Shown here piece by piece: positions 45,531 to 57,566 of a DNA stretch of 64,000 nt (the first letter of the stretch is position 1; each line of letters starts with the position of its first letter). The position numbers were made by a program, and so were the translations under genes. The DNA is taken from NCBI GenBank assembly GCA_022495995.1, contig JAFEMH010004903.1:1-64000 (forward strand), written 5' to 3'. The notes beneath the pieces were generated by a model. That model did no database searches. It was not told the origin of the DNA and saw only the letters and a program-made list of their open reading frames with translations. Source of the stretch: Adenophora triphylla var. japonica (lineage: Eukaryota; Streptophyta; Magnoliopsida; Asterales; Campanulaceae).

Positions 45531-46080
45531 CATCTCCATCCACAAACAAAAACAAAAACAAAAACTCCATTTTTTTCTTGGTCTCCAAGTCATTTTCTAT
45601 TCTCTTCAACACCAAAAACGATGAATAAACCAAGCCACAATCTTGATACTATTTGCAAAGAGTTTCATGATCATGGTGGAAACATAACCCATTTGGTTAA
45701 AATACTTACCAATAAAACCCAACTCGAATGCCGGAAAATCCGAGAAAGGTATTTGGAAATGTATGGAGAAGACTTGTTGAGATCAACTACAAGGTTCTTG
45801 TTGAGATTTATGCTGGTAGAAAATCAAGTCATTTTTTCCTCATTCAACAAGTTTATCAAACAAGGTTTAGAAGGCATTTGGACCAAGACATTCTTGGCAT
45901 TGAGCCTCCACATCCTTTTCAAAAGGTAACCTTTATTCTTCTATGGATGACACTTTCTTTTAACCTAAATGGTAACTTCACATTTGTCATTGCACTTTTA
46001 TTTTTGTCGTCAATTTTGTCATTGTACTATGATTTTTTTGCTTTATTTTCTTTCTTCACCCCAACGTAACCATAAAGGTT

Positions 46081-46108
46081 GCTCCCTCCGTCTCAAAATG
46101 AACGTCAG
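46081..46108. mobile_element. Partial Stowaway terminus in annexin intron 1
   Basis: GCTCCCTCCGTCTCAAAATG resembles one MITE end. No second end is seen before the splice acceptor at 46142. Confidence 0.4.
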
Positions 46109-46213
46109 TATAAATGGAAATGGTGGAGTTTTGTTTTGGCAGATATTAATGGGATTGGGGGCTTCACAGAAAGCACAAAGTGAAGTTGTAAGTCAACATA
46201 TAGCAAACTGTGA

Positions 46214-46223
46214 TGCAAAAAGG
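46214..46223. repeat. 10-bp target-site duplication TGCAAAAAGG (left)
   Basis: Identical to 49712-49721. It lies within the annexin codons for D-A-K-R. Confidence 0.9.
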
Positions 46224-46499
46224 AATTTTTTTTCTAAAAATAGCTTTTTAAAATTTATATACCAAAATAACATTTACAAAAACTTATATACCAAACTAGC
46301 ACTTTTCACTTGAATTCCGAAATTGGTAATTCCAGAATAAGGTAATCCGGAATTACCAATTCCAGAATTCAATTTTTTTTTTTATTTTTTAAAACCGGTT
46401 AAAGGGAGCGATCGCCCTGTCAGTTGGGGCGACCGCACCATATGATATCCGAAATTATCAATTTCGGAATCCCTTTTATTTCCTTCCTTCTTTCTTTCT

Positions 46500-46535
<36 letters not shown>

Positions 46536-47488
46536 TATATATATATAAAATAATAAATTAGAAAGAGGAAGTCCCCTTAAAAGTTCTCTCACTAAGAGAG
46601 GTCCCAAAGGAACTTGAAAAATAATGAAGATGAATCATCTATTTATAGTAGAAGAAAGATTAGAAAAATGTAGGATACATCTATGTGGGAAACACAAAAA
46701 ATATTTGAATTTAGAGATGTGAAAAAAACAAAATTTCATTTACCTCCAAAAATTTCATTTGCACCCCTCATGATTTTTTTGGAGGCAAATAAAATTTTTC
46801 CTTAAATCAATTACTTCTCTTAGTTCTTTTACTTGTTTTATTTTTATGTGAAAGCCTCATGAAATTTTTGACTAGTAATATACGTGATTTAATTATCTTA
46901 ATAATGAAAACTTAAAAAATATTGTATTTAATTTTTCAATTTTTACACTTTTATAAATAATGGTATTATTGATGGTGTATCGATTACAATTTAGTTATTC
47001 TAATAAAATATAAAATTTGTTATTAATAGTATTATTGATGGTGTATCGATTACAATTTTCAAATTTTCATTTATAAAATTAAATTAATTAATAGTTATTA
47101 CTCAAATTTCATTCGTATTAACGGAAAAAAAATAGAAAGATTGTTACGGAACGAAAGGAGTAGAAGAAATTATTCAAGTATATTTGTAGTTGACCCAAAT
47201 GTTTAGTGGATTGGTAGGTAGTAATTAACGAGATTATCTTGTGCTTTGATCATTAAAATGAATTTTCTTTTGTTAAAGAAATAAAGTACGATACTTATTT
47301 TATCTCATAATAATAATAATAAGTATCATCGTTAACTTATTACATAATTTATTTTTTAATAAATTTAAAAAATGTATTTTAATTGTTTATATATTATTTA
47401 TTGAAGGCAAATTCATGATATTCATATTGGATGCAAGTTACTTTTTCGTATTTCCCAAATCTACTAAATTTTCATTTTTAATTTTATA

Positions 47489-47724
47489 CTCCCTTCGTTT
47501 TAAAATGTTTGTCTCATTTAACTTTTTTATTAAATTTTGACCACAAATATATGACAATTTAATTATGTTCATGAAATTCTAAAAATTTCTATTGATTCAC
47601 CATTAATAATATTATCAACAACAACTTTTAGAATTTCATGAACATGATTAATCTCTCATAAATTTATGGTCAAAGTTCAACAAAAAATTAAATGGAACAA
47701 ACATTTTGGGACGCAGAGAGAGAG
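47489..47724. mobile_element. MITE inside MULE interior (diverged Stowaway)
   Basis: 236 bp. Ends CTCCCTTCGTTTTAAAATGT and the complementary ACATTTTGGGACGCAGAGAG; TA on both sides. The TIRs are less perfect than in the other MITEs, so it is older. Confidence 0.8.
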
Positions 47725-47917
47725 TAAATACAAAGTGCACCCTTTTATCAGGTAGCTTGTCTACTTTGGTTGTACTTTTGTCCAAGGCATATCCATTGAA
47801 AAATATGTTTAATAAGAGAAAAGAAAGTACCTAACTAAATTGAGATATTGATTGAAATGTTGAATCCATCTTTTGAAATGCATCTCCTTTAAATCCTTTG
47901 TTTGTTTATTATATGTC

Positions 47918-48180
47918 TCAATTACTTCTCTTAGGTCTTTTACTTGTTTTATTTTTATGTGAAAGTCTCATGAAATTTTTGACTAGTAATATACGTGATT
48001 TAATTATTTTAATAATGAAAACTTAAAAAATATTGTATTTAATTTTTCAAAAAAGAATTGAAAAATTAAATACAATATTTTTAATCAAAAATTTCATGAG
48101 GCTTTCATATAAAAATGGAACAAGTAAAAGGCCCAAGAGAAGTAATTGATTTAAGAAAAAATTTCATTTGCCTCCAAAAA
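47918..48180. repeat. Head-to-head palindrome at MULE right arm
   Basis: A direct copy of 46805-46940 (47918-48050) is immediately followed by its inverted form, meeting at about 48053 (ATTTAATTTTTCAA...TTGAAAAATTAAAT). The inverted copy lacks ~47 bp (the CTAGTAATATACGTG segment). Confidence 0.85.
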
Positions 48181-48406
48181 ATTCATGAGGAGTGCAAATG
48201 AAATTTTTGGAGGCAAATGAAATTTTATTTTTCCCACCATCCTCTAAATTCAAATGTTTTTTGTGTTTCCCACATAGATGTAACCTACATTTTTCTAATC
48301 TTTCTTCTACTATAAATAGATGATTCATCTTCATTGTTTTTCAAGTTCCTTTGGGACCTCTCTTAGTGAGAGGACTTTTAAGGGACTTCCTCTTTCTAAT
48401 TTATTA

Positions 48407-49196
<790 letters not shown>

Positions 49197-49252
<56 letters not shown>
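49197..49252. repeat. (TA)n microsatellite
   Basis: AT dinucleotide run between MITEs C and D. Confidence 0.9.
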
Positions 49253-49253
<1 letters not shown>

Positions 49254-49530
49254 CTCTCTCCGTCCTAATAAAAGCTTCACTAATTACCCAAAAGGGCGTC
49301 CCGTTAGAAGCTTCATCTTTCCTTTTTTGGCAAAGAATCTTTACTATTTCCTTCACTCATTCTCTCTCCTACATTATTTTAATACTCACAACACCATTAT
49401 AATTTACTATTCCCTCCACTCATTCTCTCTCCTATTTTCAAATTACACTCACAACATTTTTTTTTCCCTCCCATTTCCATAATTTGCGTGCCCACCCAAA
49501 AGGGTGAAGCACTTATTGGGACGGAGGGAG
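49254..49530. mobile_element. MITE D (Stowaway type, AAGCTTCA subfamily)
   Basis: 277 bp from CTCTCTCCGTCCTAATAAAA to TTATTGGGACGGAGGGAG. TA at the right, TA at the left. Confidence 0.9.
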
Positions 49531-50943
49531 TATATAGAAAGAAGGAAGAGAAGAGAAGAGTTAAATAAAAAAAGAAATAAAAGGGATTCCGAAATTGATA
49601 ATTCCGGATATCATATGGTGCGGTCGCCAAGTACTAGTTTGATATATAAGTTTTTGTAAATATTATTTTGATATATAAATTTTTAAAAAGCTATTTTTTG
49701 AAAAAAAATTCTGCAAAAAGGCTATTCGAAACAGGGGAAGGGTCAAATTCTTATTCAATAGATGAATCTGTATTGCTGGAGATTCTTTGTAAAAGGAGCA
49801 TTTCACAACTCAGGCTGACTTTCTCTAATTACTATCGTATTTATGGCCATAATTATACCAAGGCAAGCTTTTTATTTATTTATTTTTTAAATATCCTAGT
49901 CTCATATTAATTTGGCAAAAAACATATTTTCGTCAGTGAACTTTAGCCTTTTTAAAAATGTTATCACTGAACTATTTTTTTTCAAAATGTTCTAAACTTT
50001 CACAATTTTCAAAATGTGTTCACTCTGTTACCAAATTCGCTAAAATCCTAAAGAAATTTAGTCGCGTGACTTAATGTTACTTATGTACGTTAAATTTTCA
50101 ACTAATATGTTAACGTTGTTGACATGTATAATGAAAACTACAAATTAACTAATGTAAAATTATCACACAGTTTATAGAAAATATTACAAATTAATTTCCC
50201 CAATAAACCAATTATCCTATATCGTATTTACCAAAATTAGTCATGCGAGGTCAAGTAGCTAAATTTTGTTAAATTTTTAGCAAATTTGTTGACGGAGTGA
50301 GCACATTTTGAAAAAATGAAAGTTTAGTGTAAAAATTTTGAAAAAAAAATAATTCAGTGAGAACATTTTGAAAAGACTAAAGTTTAGTATGAAAATATGG
50401 TTTTTTCCTATTAATTTTTACCATCAACTTGGTTGTAATTCAGGAACCGAAGAAAAATTACTATGGAGAATTTGTTGCAGCAGTGAGAACAGTTGCAGAG
50501 TTTATATCAAATCCTCCGAAGTACTATGCAAAGGTGATACTTCCCAAAATAACCTTTCCAATTTATTTATTTTTACCTTAAGGTAATTTAAACAATAATT
50601 ATGTTTTTAAGAAAAATGTGTTTTTAAATTAAGCGATGACATTTTTGTAAATAAATGAAACTAAATTGTTTAATTTGATTTATGTCGGTTTGCCTTACAC
50701 CCTTTTCCTTGTCATTTCTAACAAAAAAGGCCAAGAAATAGTTTAAATTGCAGTTTTGGTTGAAGTAATTTAAAGTGTAATCCTTTTCCCCCTTAGGATT
50801 CCCTTGTTAATTAAGTTCTTTTTCTTTCCATCAGTCTGGACGATTCAGCAATATGTCTAATTTAATATTCGTGAAATGACATGTAAGCAACATAAAGTGT
50901 AATCCTTTTCCCCTTGGGGTTTTTTTTGACACTTAGGCAGATA

Positions 50944-51228
50944 CTCCCTCCGTCCCAGAACTTGGTTCACAAACACTGTTTGCACTGGTTTTAAGGAGGG
51001 AGTATTATATTGAAAGTGTTGTGAGTGTGAAAATAAAATAGGAGAGAGAATGAGTGGAGAGAATAGTAAATTATAATGGTGTTGTGAGTATTAAAATAAT
51101 GTAGGAGAGAGAATGAGTGGAGGGAATAGTAAAGATTCCTTTCCATTTTAGGTAAGTTTTAAATGTGTGAAGTAAGTTTTGGGACGCCCAAAAGGGAAAG
51201 TGTGAAGATTGTTCCGGGACGGAAGGAG
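50944..51228. mobile_element. MITE E in annexin intron 3
   Basis: 285 bp, same family and orientation as MITE B. CTCCCTCCGTCCCAGAACTT at the left; CCGGGACGGAAGGAG at the right; TA flanks. Confidence 0.9.
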
Positions 51229-51635
51229 TATAAAACTTTTATATTAGGAAAATTTTATCTTTTTACGGTGTTGTCGTTCGATAAATTTTGCATTTTCATC
51301 ATCTTCAAAATAAATGTCGTATTTTTAAGACATTTAATAATTATAATGCAAAACTATAAAGTTGTCTATCAGGACAATTATTATTAGATTAACTTATAAA
51401 AAGCATCAAAATGTTTGTCATGTCATTTGTTTATTATGGTTCTTATTTATAATTTTTGATAGAAAAAATGGGTTTATAGGCAATATACGAAAGAATTAAG
51501 GGTGTGACATAAGATAACGGAGAGTTAGCTCGCGTGCTGGTGAGTAGGGCGGAAGTGGACTTGGACGAAATTCAAAGGGTCTTCAAGAAGAAATATGGAA
51601 CGGAACTGAGAAGCGCCATAGTTGAGAGCTAGATT

Positions 51636-51662
51636 TCTAGCTATTAATGGACTGACTAGTGG
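51636..51662. repeat. Annexin 3' flank, inverted-repeat arm a
   Basis: CTAGCTATTAATGGACTGAC then TAGT; its reverse complement is at 52668-52694. Confidence 0.85.
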
Positions 51663-51674
51663 GATATATGTATA

Positions 51675-51959
51675 CTCCCTCCGTCCCGAAACTTGGTTCA
51701 CAAACACTGTTTGCACTGGCTTTAAGGAGGGAGTATTATATTGAAAGTGTTGTGAGTGTGAAAATAAAATAGGAGAGAGAATGAGTGGAGAGAATAGTAA
51801 ATTATAATGGTGTTGTGAGTATTAAAATAATGTAGGAGAGAGAATGAGTGGAAGGAATAGTAAAGATTCCTTTCCATTTTAGGTAAGTTTTAAATGTGTG
51901 AAATAAGTTTTGGGACGCCCAAAAGGGAAAGTGTGAAGATTGTTCCTGGACGGAGGGAG
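51675..51959. mobile_element. MITE F
   Basis: 285 bp, B/E family. CTCCCTCCGTCCCGAAACTT at the left, TGGACGGAGGGAG at the right, TA flanks. Confidence 0.9.
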
Positions 51960-51971
51960 TATATATATATA

Positions 51972-52258
51972 CTCCCTCCGTCCCGATCGAAAAGCCACAA
52001 ATTTCCATTTTGGAACACCCATTTAAAAAGGCACTTTCCCAAAAAGGAAACCTTAAATCACTATTCTCTCCACTCATTCTCTTTCCTACTTTACTTTTAC
52101 ACTCACAACATTCTCTTTCTTACATCACCTCTCACTCATTCTCTCTCCTATTTAATTTTTCATACTCACAACATTTAAACTTTTTCTCTTTCCTACATCA
52201 CATTTCTTATTTTGCGTGCGCTCTCCATTTTGTGGCTTTTCGCCAGGAACGGAGGGAG
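51972..52258. mobile_element. MITE G (GAAAAGCCACAAA subfamily)
   Basis: 287 bp. The ends CTCCCTCCGTCCCGATCGAA and AACGGAGGGAG share an inner pair AAAAGCCACAAA/TTTGTGGCTTTT. TA flanks. Confidence 0.9.

Positions 52259-52259
<1 letters not shown>

Positions 52260-52340
<81 letters not shown>
52260..52340. repeat. (TA)n microsatellite
   Basis: Between MITEs G and H. Confidence 0.9.
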
Positions 52341-52341
<1 letters not shown>

Positions 52342-52625
52342 TCCCTCCGTCCCGGAACTTACTTCACAAACACTGTTTGCACTATTTTTAAGGAGAGAGT
52401 ATTATATTGAAAGTGTTGTGAGTGTGAAAATAAAATAGGAGAGAGAATGAGTGGAGAGAATAGTAAATTATAATGGTGTTGTGAGTATTAAAATAATGTA
52501 GGAGAGAGAATGAGTGGAGGGAATAGTAAAGATTCCTTTCCATTTTAGGTAAGTTTTAAATGTGTGAAGTAAGTTTTGGAACGCCCAAAAGGGAAAGTGT
52601 GAAGATTGTTTCGGGACGGAGGGAG
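52341..52625. mobile_element. MITE H
   Basis: 285 bp, B/E family. CTCCCTCCGTCCCGGAACTT to TCGGGACGGAGGGAG. TA flanks in a (TA)n tract. Confidence 0.9.
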
Positions 52626-52644
52626 TATATATATATATATATAT

Positions 52645-52694
52645 ATAATTACTAGTAGTAAGTAATTAACTAGTCAGTCCATTAATAGCTAGTG
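52645..52694. repeat. Inverted duplicate of annexin 3' flank (arms b and a')
   Basis: ATTACTAGTAGTAAGTAATT and ACTAGTCAGTCCATTAATAG in one block, the reverse complement of 51636-51662 plus 53306-53334. Confidence 0.8.
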
Positions 52695-52936
52695 TTTTGG
52701 GGTTAATTGTAGTGTTTGAGATGACCAATATAGTGTTATAGGGATCCAGTTTGTGTGTTGAAAAGTGACAGAGAGTGTTGGAAAGTTTCGATTATTTTCA
52801 AAAATGACATTGCGCGTTTTTTTAATAAGTGTTAATTATTTATAAAAATGTCATCGCACATTTAAAAACACATTTTTTTTTAATCACTAGGAAAAGTGCA
52901 TTTTTCACTATAGTTACTTCTACAAATAATAACATA

Positions 52937-53218
52937 CTCCCTCCGTCCCACTATACTTGACACCCAAGGGGTGGGTTCAAAAACCAAGGAAAAAGAATAA
53001 AATAAAAAAAATGTGTGGTAGAAAATGAAGAGAGAGAATGAGTGGGGTAAATAGTAGTGTTGGTTGAATAAATGTGTGGTAGAAAATGAAGAGAGAGAAT
53101 GAGTGGTGGGGTAGAGTGAATATAAAAATATAAAAACTTGGTTATTTTTGGAAGGTGTCAAGTATAGTGGGACGACCCAAAATGGAAAGAAGTGTCAAGT
53201 ATAGTGGGACGGAGGGAG
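52937..53218. mobile_element. MITE I (ACTATACTTGACAC subfamily)
   Basis: 282 bp with ~27-bp perfect TIRs beginning CTCCCTCCGTCCCACTATAC. TA flanks. Confidence 0.95.
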
Positions 53219-53328
53219 TAATCATTATAATTACTCACACATTCACATACAACTCTACTGCATGAGAGATGCTGAATGTAATTTCCTCCATAAACATTGC
53301 ATAATTCTAGTTAATTACTTACTACTAG

Positions 53329-53332
<4 letters not shown>

Positions 53333-53402
<70 letters not shown>
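53333..53402. repeat. (TA)n microsatellite
   Basis: Follows arm b' (TTACTTACTACTAGTAATTA). Confidence 0.95.
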
Positions 53403-53407
<5 letters not shown>

Positions 53408-53740
53408 ACTTTAAATGCCTGTTTAAGGGCATAAATGACGTCGTTTGGGGTTTTTAAACCCATAATCACGGGGCAAAGCCAGATGACTTTTGTAGGTTTC
53501 AATATTTTCTTCGTCGACAAACCTTCTTAATATCAGTCTCAAAGTTTCTGGATAAACAGAAACCTTTTACATTGATATTTAGAAGGTTTGTTGGTAATTG
53601 ATCCAGTGCACACTAAGTTTCACATATTTACAAACCTTCAGGATATTAGTCTCAAAGGTTCTGAATATCAATATCAAAGGTTCTGGATATCCAGAAACCT
53701 TTAACATTGATATCTAAAAGGTTTATTGATATCCATTGTT
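53403..53740. other. Palindrome-bearing non-coding interval
   Basis: No gene seen. It carries repeated AAACCTTT(T/A)ACATTGATAT and AAGGTTTRTTG phrases and a near-perfect palindrome at 53676-53702 centred on CTGGATATCCAG. The same phrase family continues at 55165-55460, beyond the gag-only fragment. Confidence 0.6.
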
Positions 53741-53799
53741 TTCTTAAATTTCGTTCAGTCATTCCTCTCATTCTCATATAACTTTAGTAGACTCTATCA
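53741..53799 (+). repeat. Left terminal repeat remnant
   Basis: TTCAGTCATTCCTCTCATTC, TCATATAACTTTAGTAGACT, CTATCA; matches 55101-55159. Only the LTR 3' end is retained. Confidence 0.85.
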
Positions 53800-53801
53800 T
53801 T

Positions 53802-53811
53802 TGGTATCAGA
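53802..53811 (+). promoter_or_regulatory. Primer-binding site TGGTATCAGA
   Basis: tRNA-Met type PBS two bases after the left LTR end. Confidence 0.8.
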
Positions 53812-53826
53812 TTCCTGGTCGAATTG

Positions 53827-54750
53827 ATGGCTGAACGAAGGCGTGGTCGTGGTGTTCATGGTGTTCGTAGTAGGGTTCGTGCAGCGGATCCCCAGGAATA
53901 TGATCCCCATCACGAACGTGACTTATATGAAATCGAGAAGGACGAACTGCGAAGAAAGATTCAAGATCTCAAACTTCGTTTGTTGCGTTCCAAGATTCGA
54001 GAACTCCAACGATACTTTGATCGGGTGGAGGGTCGACGAATCCAACGACAACTAGCGCGGTTGGAGGACTCAGATTCAGACATATCGTCTGATGAAGAGG
54101 GTTTAGCGGTGACCAATCCCTCCGCTAGGGATCACGAACTTGGTAACAGGAAGTGGACATATCCTTCTAGGGTTATCGACGACATGAAGACCGAGATTCC
54201 GGAGTTAGAAGGTAAGTCACAGCCTGAAAAGTTTGTTGATTGGTCTATACCACCGGTGTTTGATAAGTGTGAGTGCGAGATTTGTCACGTTGTGACAACT
54301 CACGCGAAGGAAACCACGGCCGAGATTCCGGAGTCGAGGCAAGCGCCTCATGGGAAGCCAGGCGAGCGCCTCATTGACGGGGGAGTTTCCGCATCAAAGG
54401 TGCAGATGTTTGGTCCACATGTTATTTGTGAAACCATGTTTTTTCCTCCGTATGAAGATCCGTTTGACAGGTATATCCCACGTTCTTCGGTTCGATACAT
54501 CATCCAGAAGTTGCTTAGTGAGTTTTTTGTCTCGTTCCAATGGTGTGATTGGATGGATGTTGGGATGAAAGGAATAAAGTATAGCGTTCGTCGTCGATTC
54601 GTAGGTAAATTTCAAACCGTCTTTCCTCGTACGACACTCAAAATTCGAGGTCGAATTTTTTCTAAGGAGGAGGATGATACAAGACGTGCAAGAGAGGCAA
54701 AGAACATCAAACAAAGAACAGAGGCAAAGAACAAGGGCAAAGAATCGTAA
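53827..54750 (+). CDS. Gag N-terminal-like ORF, 307 aa
   Basis: The ATG at 53827 follows the PBS. The protein starts MAERRRGRGVHGVRSRVRAA. It has a basic/acidic heptad-rich segment (IEKDELRRKIQDLKLRLLRS, residues ~35-90), an acidic patch DSDSDISSDEE, and then IDDMKTEIPELEGKSQPEKF, which matches the 'DIKVDIPEFEG..QPEEFVDW' start of chromovirus capsids. After that point capsid homology stops. A CECEICH segment and a Lys/Glu/Arg tail (AREAKNIKQRTEAKNKGKES) follow. No zinc knuckle. The ORF is uninterrupted although the element has no pol. It could be a fused or rearranged gag; the function of the C-terminal half is unknown. Confidence 0.65.
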   Translation: MAERRRGRGVHGVRSRVRAADPQEYDPHHERDLYEIEKDELRRKIQDLKLRLLRSKIRELQRYFDRVEGRRIQRQLARLEDSDSDISSDEEGLAVTNPSARDHELGNRKWTYPSRVIDDMKTEIPELEGKSQPEKFVDWSIPPVFDKCECEICHVVTTHAKETTAEIPESRQAPHGKPGERLIDGGVSASKVQMFGPHVICETMFFPPYEDPFDRYIPRSSVRYIIQKLLSEFFVSFQWCDWMDVGMKGIKYSVRRRFVGKFQTVFPRTTLKIRGRIFSKEEDDTRRAREAKNIKQRTEAKNKGKES

Positions 54751-55100
54751 CAAGGCGCTGGGCTTGAGGCGGGCGCTCACCCTAGCCGGGCGGGCGCCTC
54801 GTGGTCGCGCTGCAGCTAAACTTCAAAGCAAACGCATCAATCTCGGGCCGGGCTGCTTTGCGTTGTTTCCTTTTCTTATTTCATTGTTTTCCTTATTTCA
54901 TTGCTAGTATTTTTAGACTATTATTTTACTGATATTTTGAGTTATTTTAATTAGGTTTATTTTGGGTAGGGTTCTAGAGTATTCCTAGGACTAGTATTTA
55001 AAGAGTGTTAGGACTCTTGTATTCGCAGACTTTTAATATTGATTTTATGAAAATAGTATTGCTGTGAGCAACTATTAGAGGGTTCAAATCCCGTCTTTTT

Positions 55101-55159
55101 TTCTTAAATTCCGTTCAGTCATTCCTCTCATTCTCATATAACTTTAGTAGACTCTATCA
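55101..55159 (+). repeat. Right terminal repeat (LTR 3' end)
   Basis: Matches 53741-53799 with one substitution. Confidence 0.85.
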
Positions 55160-55611
55160 TTTATTTGTCATGGTCTTGTTCAAATGTGATTTTGTAATTA
55201 ATATTCAGAAAACTTTAATATTGATATCAATAAACCTTTAATGTTGAAATTTAGAAGATTTGTTGATCATGACATTGTTAAAATATGCTTCTTAAATACA
55301 TATTAGAAGGCTTTAATATTTTATCCAGAACTCTTTGAGCTTGAAATTTAGAAGGTTTATTGTCATTGCCTTATTCAAATATGCTTGTTAATACATATTT
55401 GGAAGACTTTAATATTGTTATCCATAACCCTTTTAGCTTGATATCTGGAGGGTTTTTGGTCATGGACCTAGCGCGCACAAAATTTCGATTATTTACAAAA
55501 ATGTTGCGCACGAAATTTTACTTATTTACAACAATGCCACCTGTGAATGTGTGCTCAAATTTAGTTTTTTGTTGGATTCACGCGAGTTTGAAAACATCTG
55601 GTTTAATTTGA
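55160..55611. other. Non-coding interval before the right Tat/Ogre-like LTR
   Basis: AT-rich, with AGAAGRTTTGTTG and TTTAATATTG phrases like 53403-53740. GCGCACAAAATTTCGATTAT, TTACAAAAATG and a second variant (55473-55530) repeat once. No gene seen. Confidence 0.5.
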
Positions 55612-55615
55612 AAAA

Positions 55616-55626
55616 CGGAGTCGCCA
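55616..55626 (-). promoter_or_regulatory. Primer-binding-like site TGGCGACTCCG, right copy
   Basis: Same 24-bp context as 8602-8625 but on the opposite strand. Confidence 0.6.
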
Positions 55627-55688
55627 CGCCATTTTGATTTCCTCAAAACTTTAAAAAAAAGGATTTAGGGTTCGGAGGTTAAGTTACC

Positions 55689-55721
55689 CCTTGGGAACAA
55701 CGGATCGTCGTTCACCCAAGG
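55689..55721 (-). ncRNA. Conserved hairpin before primer-binding-like site, right copy
   Basis: CCTTGGG/CCCAAGG stem with a 19-nt loop, flanked on the - strand by GTAACTTAACCTCCGAACC. Corresponds to 8502-8536, whose stem is CGCGTCGGG/CCCGACGCG. Confidence 0.6.
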
Positions 55722-56214
55722 TGCCTTTCCGTAGCAAGTCTCCCTAGATTCCGTTTATCGTGCTTGCTTGCGTGCTTTCTTGTGTGCATGTGTTTGAAAA
55801 GAGGGGGGGGGAATGTCCCAAGTTGTCTTCCGGACGTACAAACCATTTATTGGTTGTCACTCGCGATTTCTTGGATTTTATGTGTTCGGGATTTTGATCC
55901 CGTCCTCATCTTGGACTTATGATCATCGCTTTTTAACCTTGGAACTTGCGTGATCGAGAGAAAGACTCTCTTTTATAGTCCAAAATGAGGTTCTTTAGGA
56001 AAGGAGTGACCTTGGCCCATCAATCCTACACCTTAAGACGATTGAGCTTATATAGATGCTTCATGCTCGTCTTAAGTGATAATCAGAGATATAGGTTCAA
56101 GGTTTATCCATTTCTAAAGAGATTGTGGCAACTTTAATGAAAGAAACGATGTAAAGATAGGATCTTTACACCGGTCCATTTCGAAGGTTGCTAATGGGGA
56201 CATGGGGAAATGCA

Positions 56215-56640
56215 TGTAAAAATGACATTTTTAGTGAAAAGATGACATTTTTGGGTTGCAAAGGATGCTTTTGATTTGCAAAGGATGCATTTTAATTAAA
56301 GACATGATTTTTATGCAAATGGTGCATTTTTATGGGGAAAATAGTATTTAATATGCAAAGGATGCTAATTTGATGATAAAAAGATGATCTTTGATGCAAA
56401 GGATGCATGAAAATGGGTTTTGGATGCAAAGGATGCATCTTGAATATAAAGATATGATTTTTATGTGCAAAGGATGCATTTGGAATATAAAGATTGCATT
56501 TTTATGAACAAAGGATGCATAAAGATGATATTTTTATGTAAAAAAAGAATTTTTAGGTGTAAAGGATGCACCTTTGAATATAAAGATTACATTTTTAAGA
56601 GCAAGTGATGCTTATTTCATGCAAAGGATGCAAAAGGGGA
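56215..56640. repeat. Degenerate GCAAAGGATGCA repeat
   Basis: GCAAAGGATGC occurs about ten times, separated by T/A-rich spacers with AAAGAT(A/G)(T)GATTTTTATG. Confidence 0.75.
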
Positions 56641-57002
56641 AAGGGGATATGATAAAGATAGGATCTTTAATGATAAATGCCAAGTCCCAAAGTAAGATAA
56701 TGACAATATATGAATACAATGAGCAATTAAATCACATAGAGCAAGTATAATGCAAGGTAAGGGAGAGAGAGGTTATCAATGGTGGTGACCTCTTCTTCTT
56801 TGGGTCTTGCTTGGTGGAAGGACCAACTTTGGAGGCTTCAAGGAGGAGGGAGGTGGCTTCTTGGCTTTCTTCAACCTCTTGATCTTGCAGAAGTGTTTTG
56901 GGAGAGTTTTGGAGCTGAGTATGGTGTATTGTGTGTGTTTTTCGTCTTTGTGTTGGTGGTGGTTGGTGGTGGTTGGTGTGTAAAATGGGAAGAGGAGGGC
57001 TC

Positions 57003-57010
57003 TATTTATA
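57003..57010 (-). promoter_or_regulatory. LTR TATA box, right copy
   Basis: TATAAATA followed by GAGCCCTCC on the - strand, equal to the left LTR promoter apart from one base. Confidence 0.7.
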
Positions 57011-57378
57011 GGCAGTCTGGATAAGGCTAATGAGGCCGTGCGGCTAGGGGTTCTTGGCTAATGCAGCCGTGCAGCATTATCCTGTGTGACTCAGCATGTT
57101 TCTAGAATCATGTAAGGTGGCAATTCTAGAAGGTTTTTGGTATTAAGAAAAACGTGTTTCTTAATCTCCAAGCAGTCCCTTCAGCCCTTGGGAGGTTTGG
57201 AACAGTTCCGGAACAATTCCGGAACTCTAGGAAAGTCCTAGGAATTACCGGGAAACTTTACCGGAAGGCATGAGCCAGATTTGGGTACTTACAGAAGCCC
57301 CTCGACAACGTCACTTGCAGGGCAAGTGGGGTTGTCGATAGAAAAGGATCTAATCTGGCGAATGCCGAGACGGATTGG

Positions 57379-57453
57379 GTGACCAAGACAGTCGAGTGGC
57401 TGAACCTTTGGAAGGCTACCTACGTATCCCGGAGGAATCAAGCCAGGCCGTAG
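57379..57453 (+). ncRNA. Multi-hairpin RNA module M3
   Basis: GAC-CAAGACA-GTC, CCTT-TGG-AAGG, then CTACG (57420-57424), TATCCCGGAGGAATCAAGC, CGTAG (57449-57453), followed by TTC. Compare M1, M2, M4 and M5. It is on the opposite strand to M1 and M2, as the whole element is. Confidence 0.5.
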
Positions 57454-57566
57454 TTCAGAACATATCCATAGGGGAATAGCAGAGAGAAGCTGGTCTCTTG
57501 CCGGGGAAATGGAAGAGAAAGTGACCTAAGAGGTCAAGCAATTGATCCTACTGGGGATATGCTAGA

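Larger units (their letters stand above)
53741..55159 (+). mobile_element. Gag-only chromovirus-like element fragment
   Basis: A truncated left LTR end, PBS TGGTATCAGA (53802-53811), one ORF, a GC-rich spacer, and a longer right LTR with TATTTAAAG near 54994. No protease or pol. The right LTR start is not defined (perhaps near 54904). Confidence 0.7.
55627..57300 (-). mobile_element. Tat/Ogre-like LTR (promoter, R and U5), right copy
   Basis: On the - strand: TATA (57010-57003), a leader, a hairpin (55721-55689), CCTCCGAACCC and AAAATGGCG before the PBS-like site. Between 56200 and 56640 there is a loose 25-40-bp repeat of GCAAAGGATGCA(T) with A-rich spacers. Overall it is diverged from the left LTR except at the promoter and 3' end. 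Confidence 0.6.

Noticed and set aside
56779..57024. 81-codon + strand open frame (MVVTSSSLGLAWWK...)
   Set aside because: Lies antisense in the LTR leader and overlaps the TATA region; no homology recognised.
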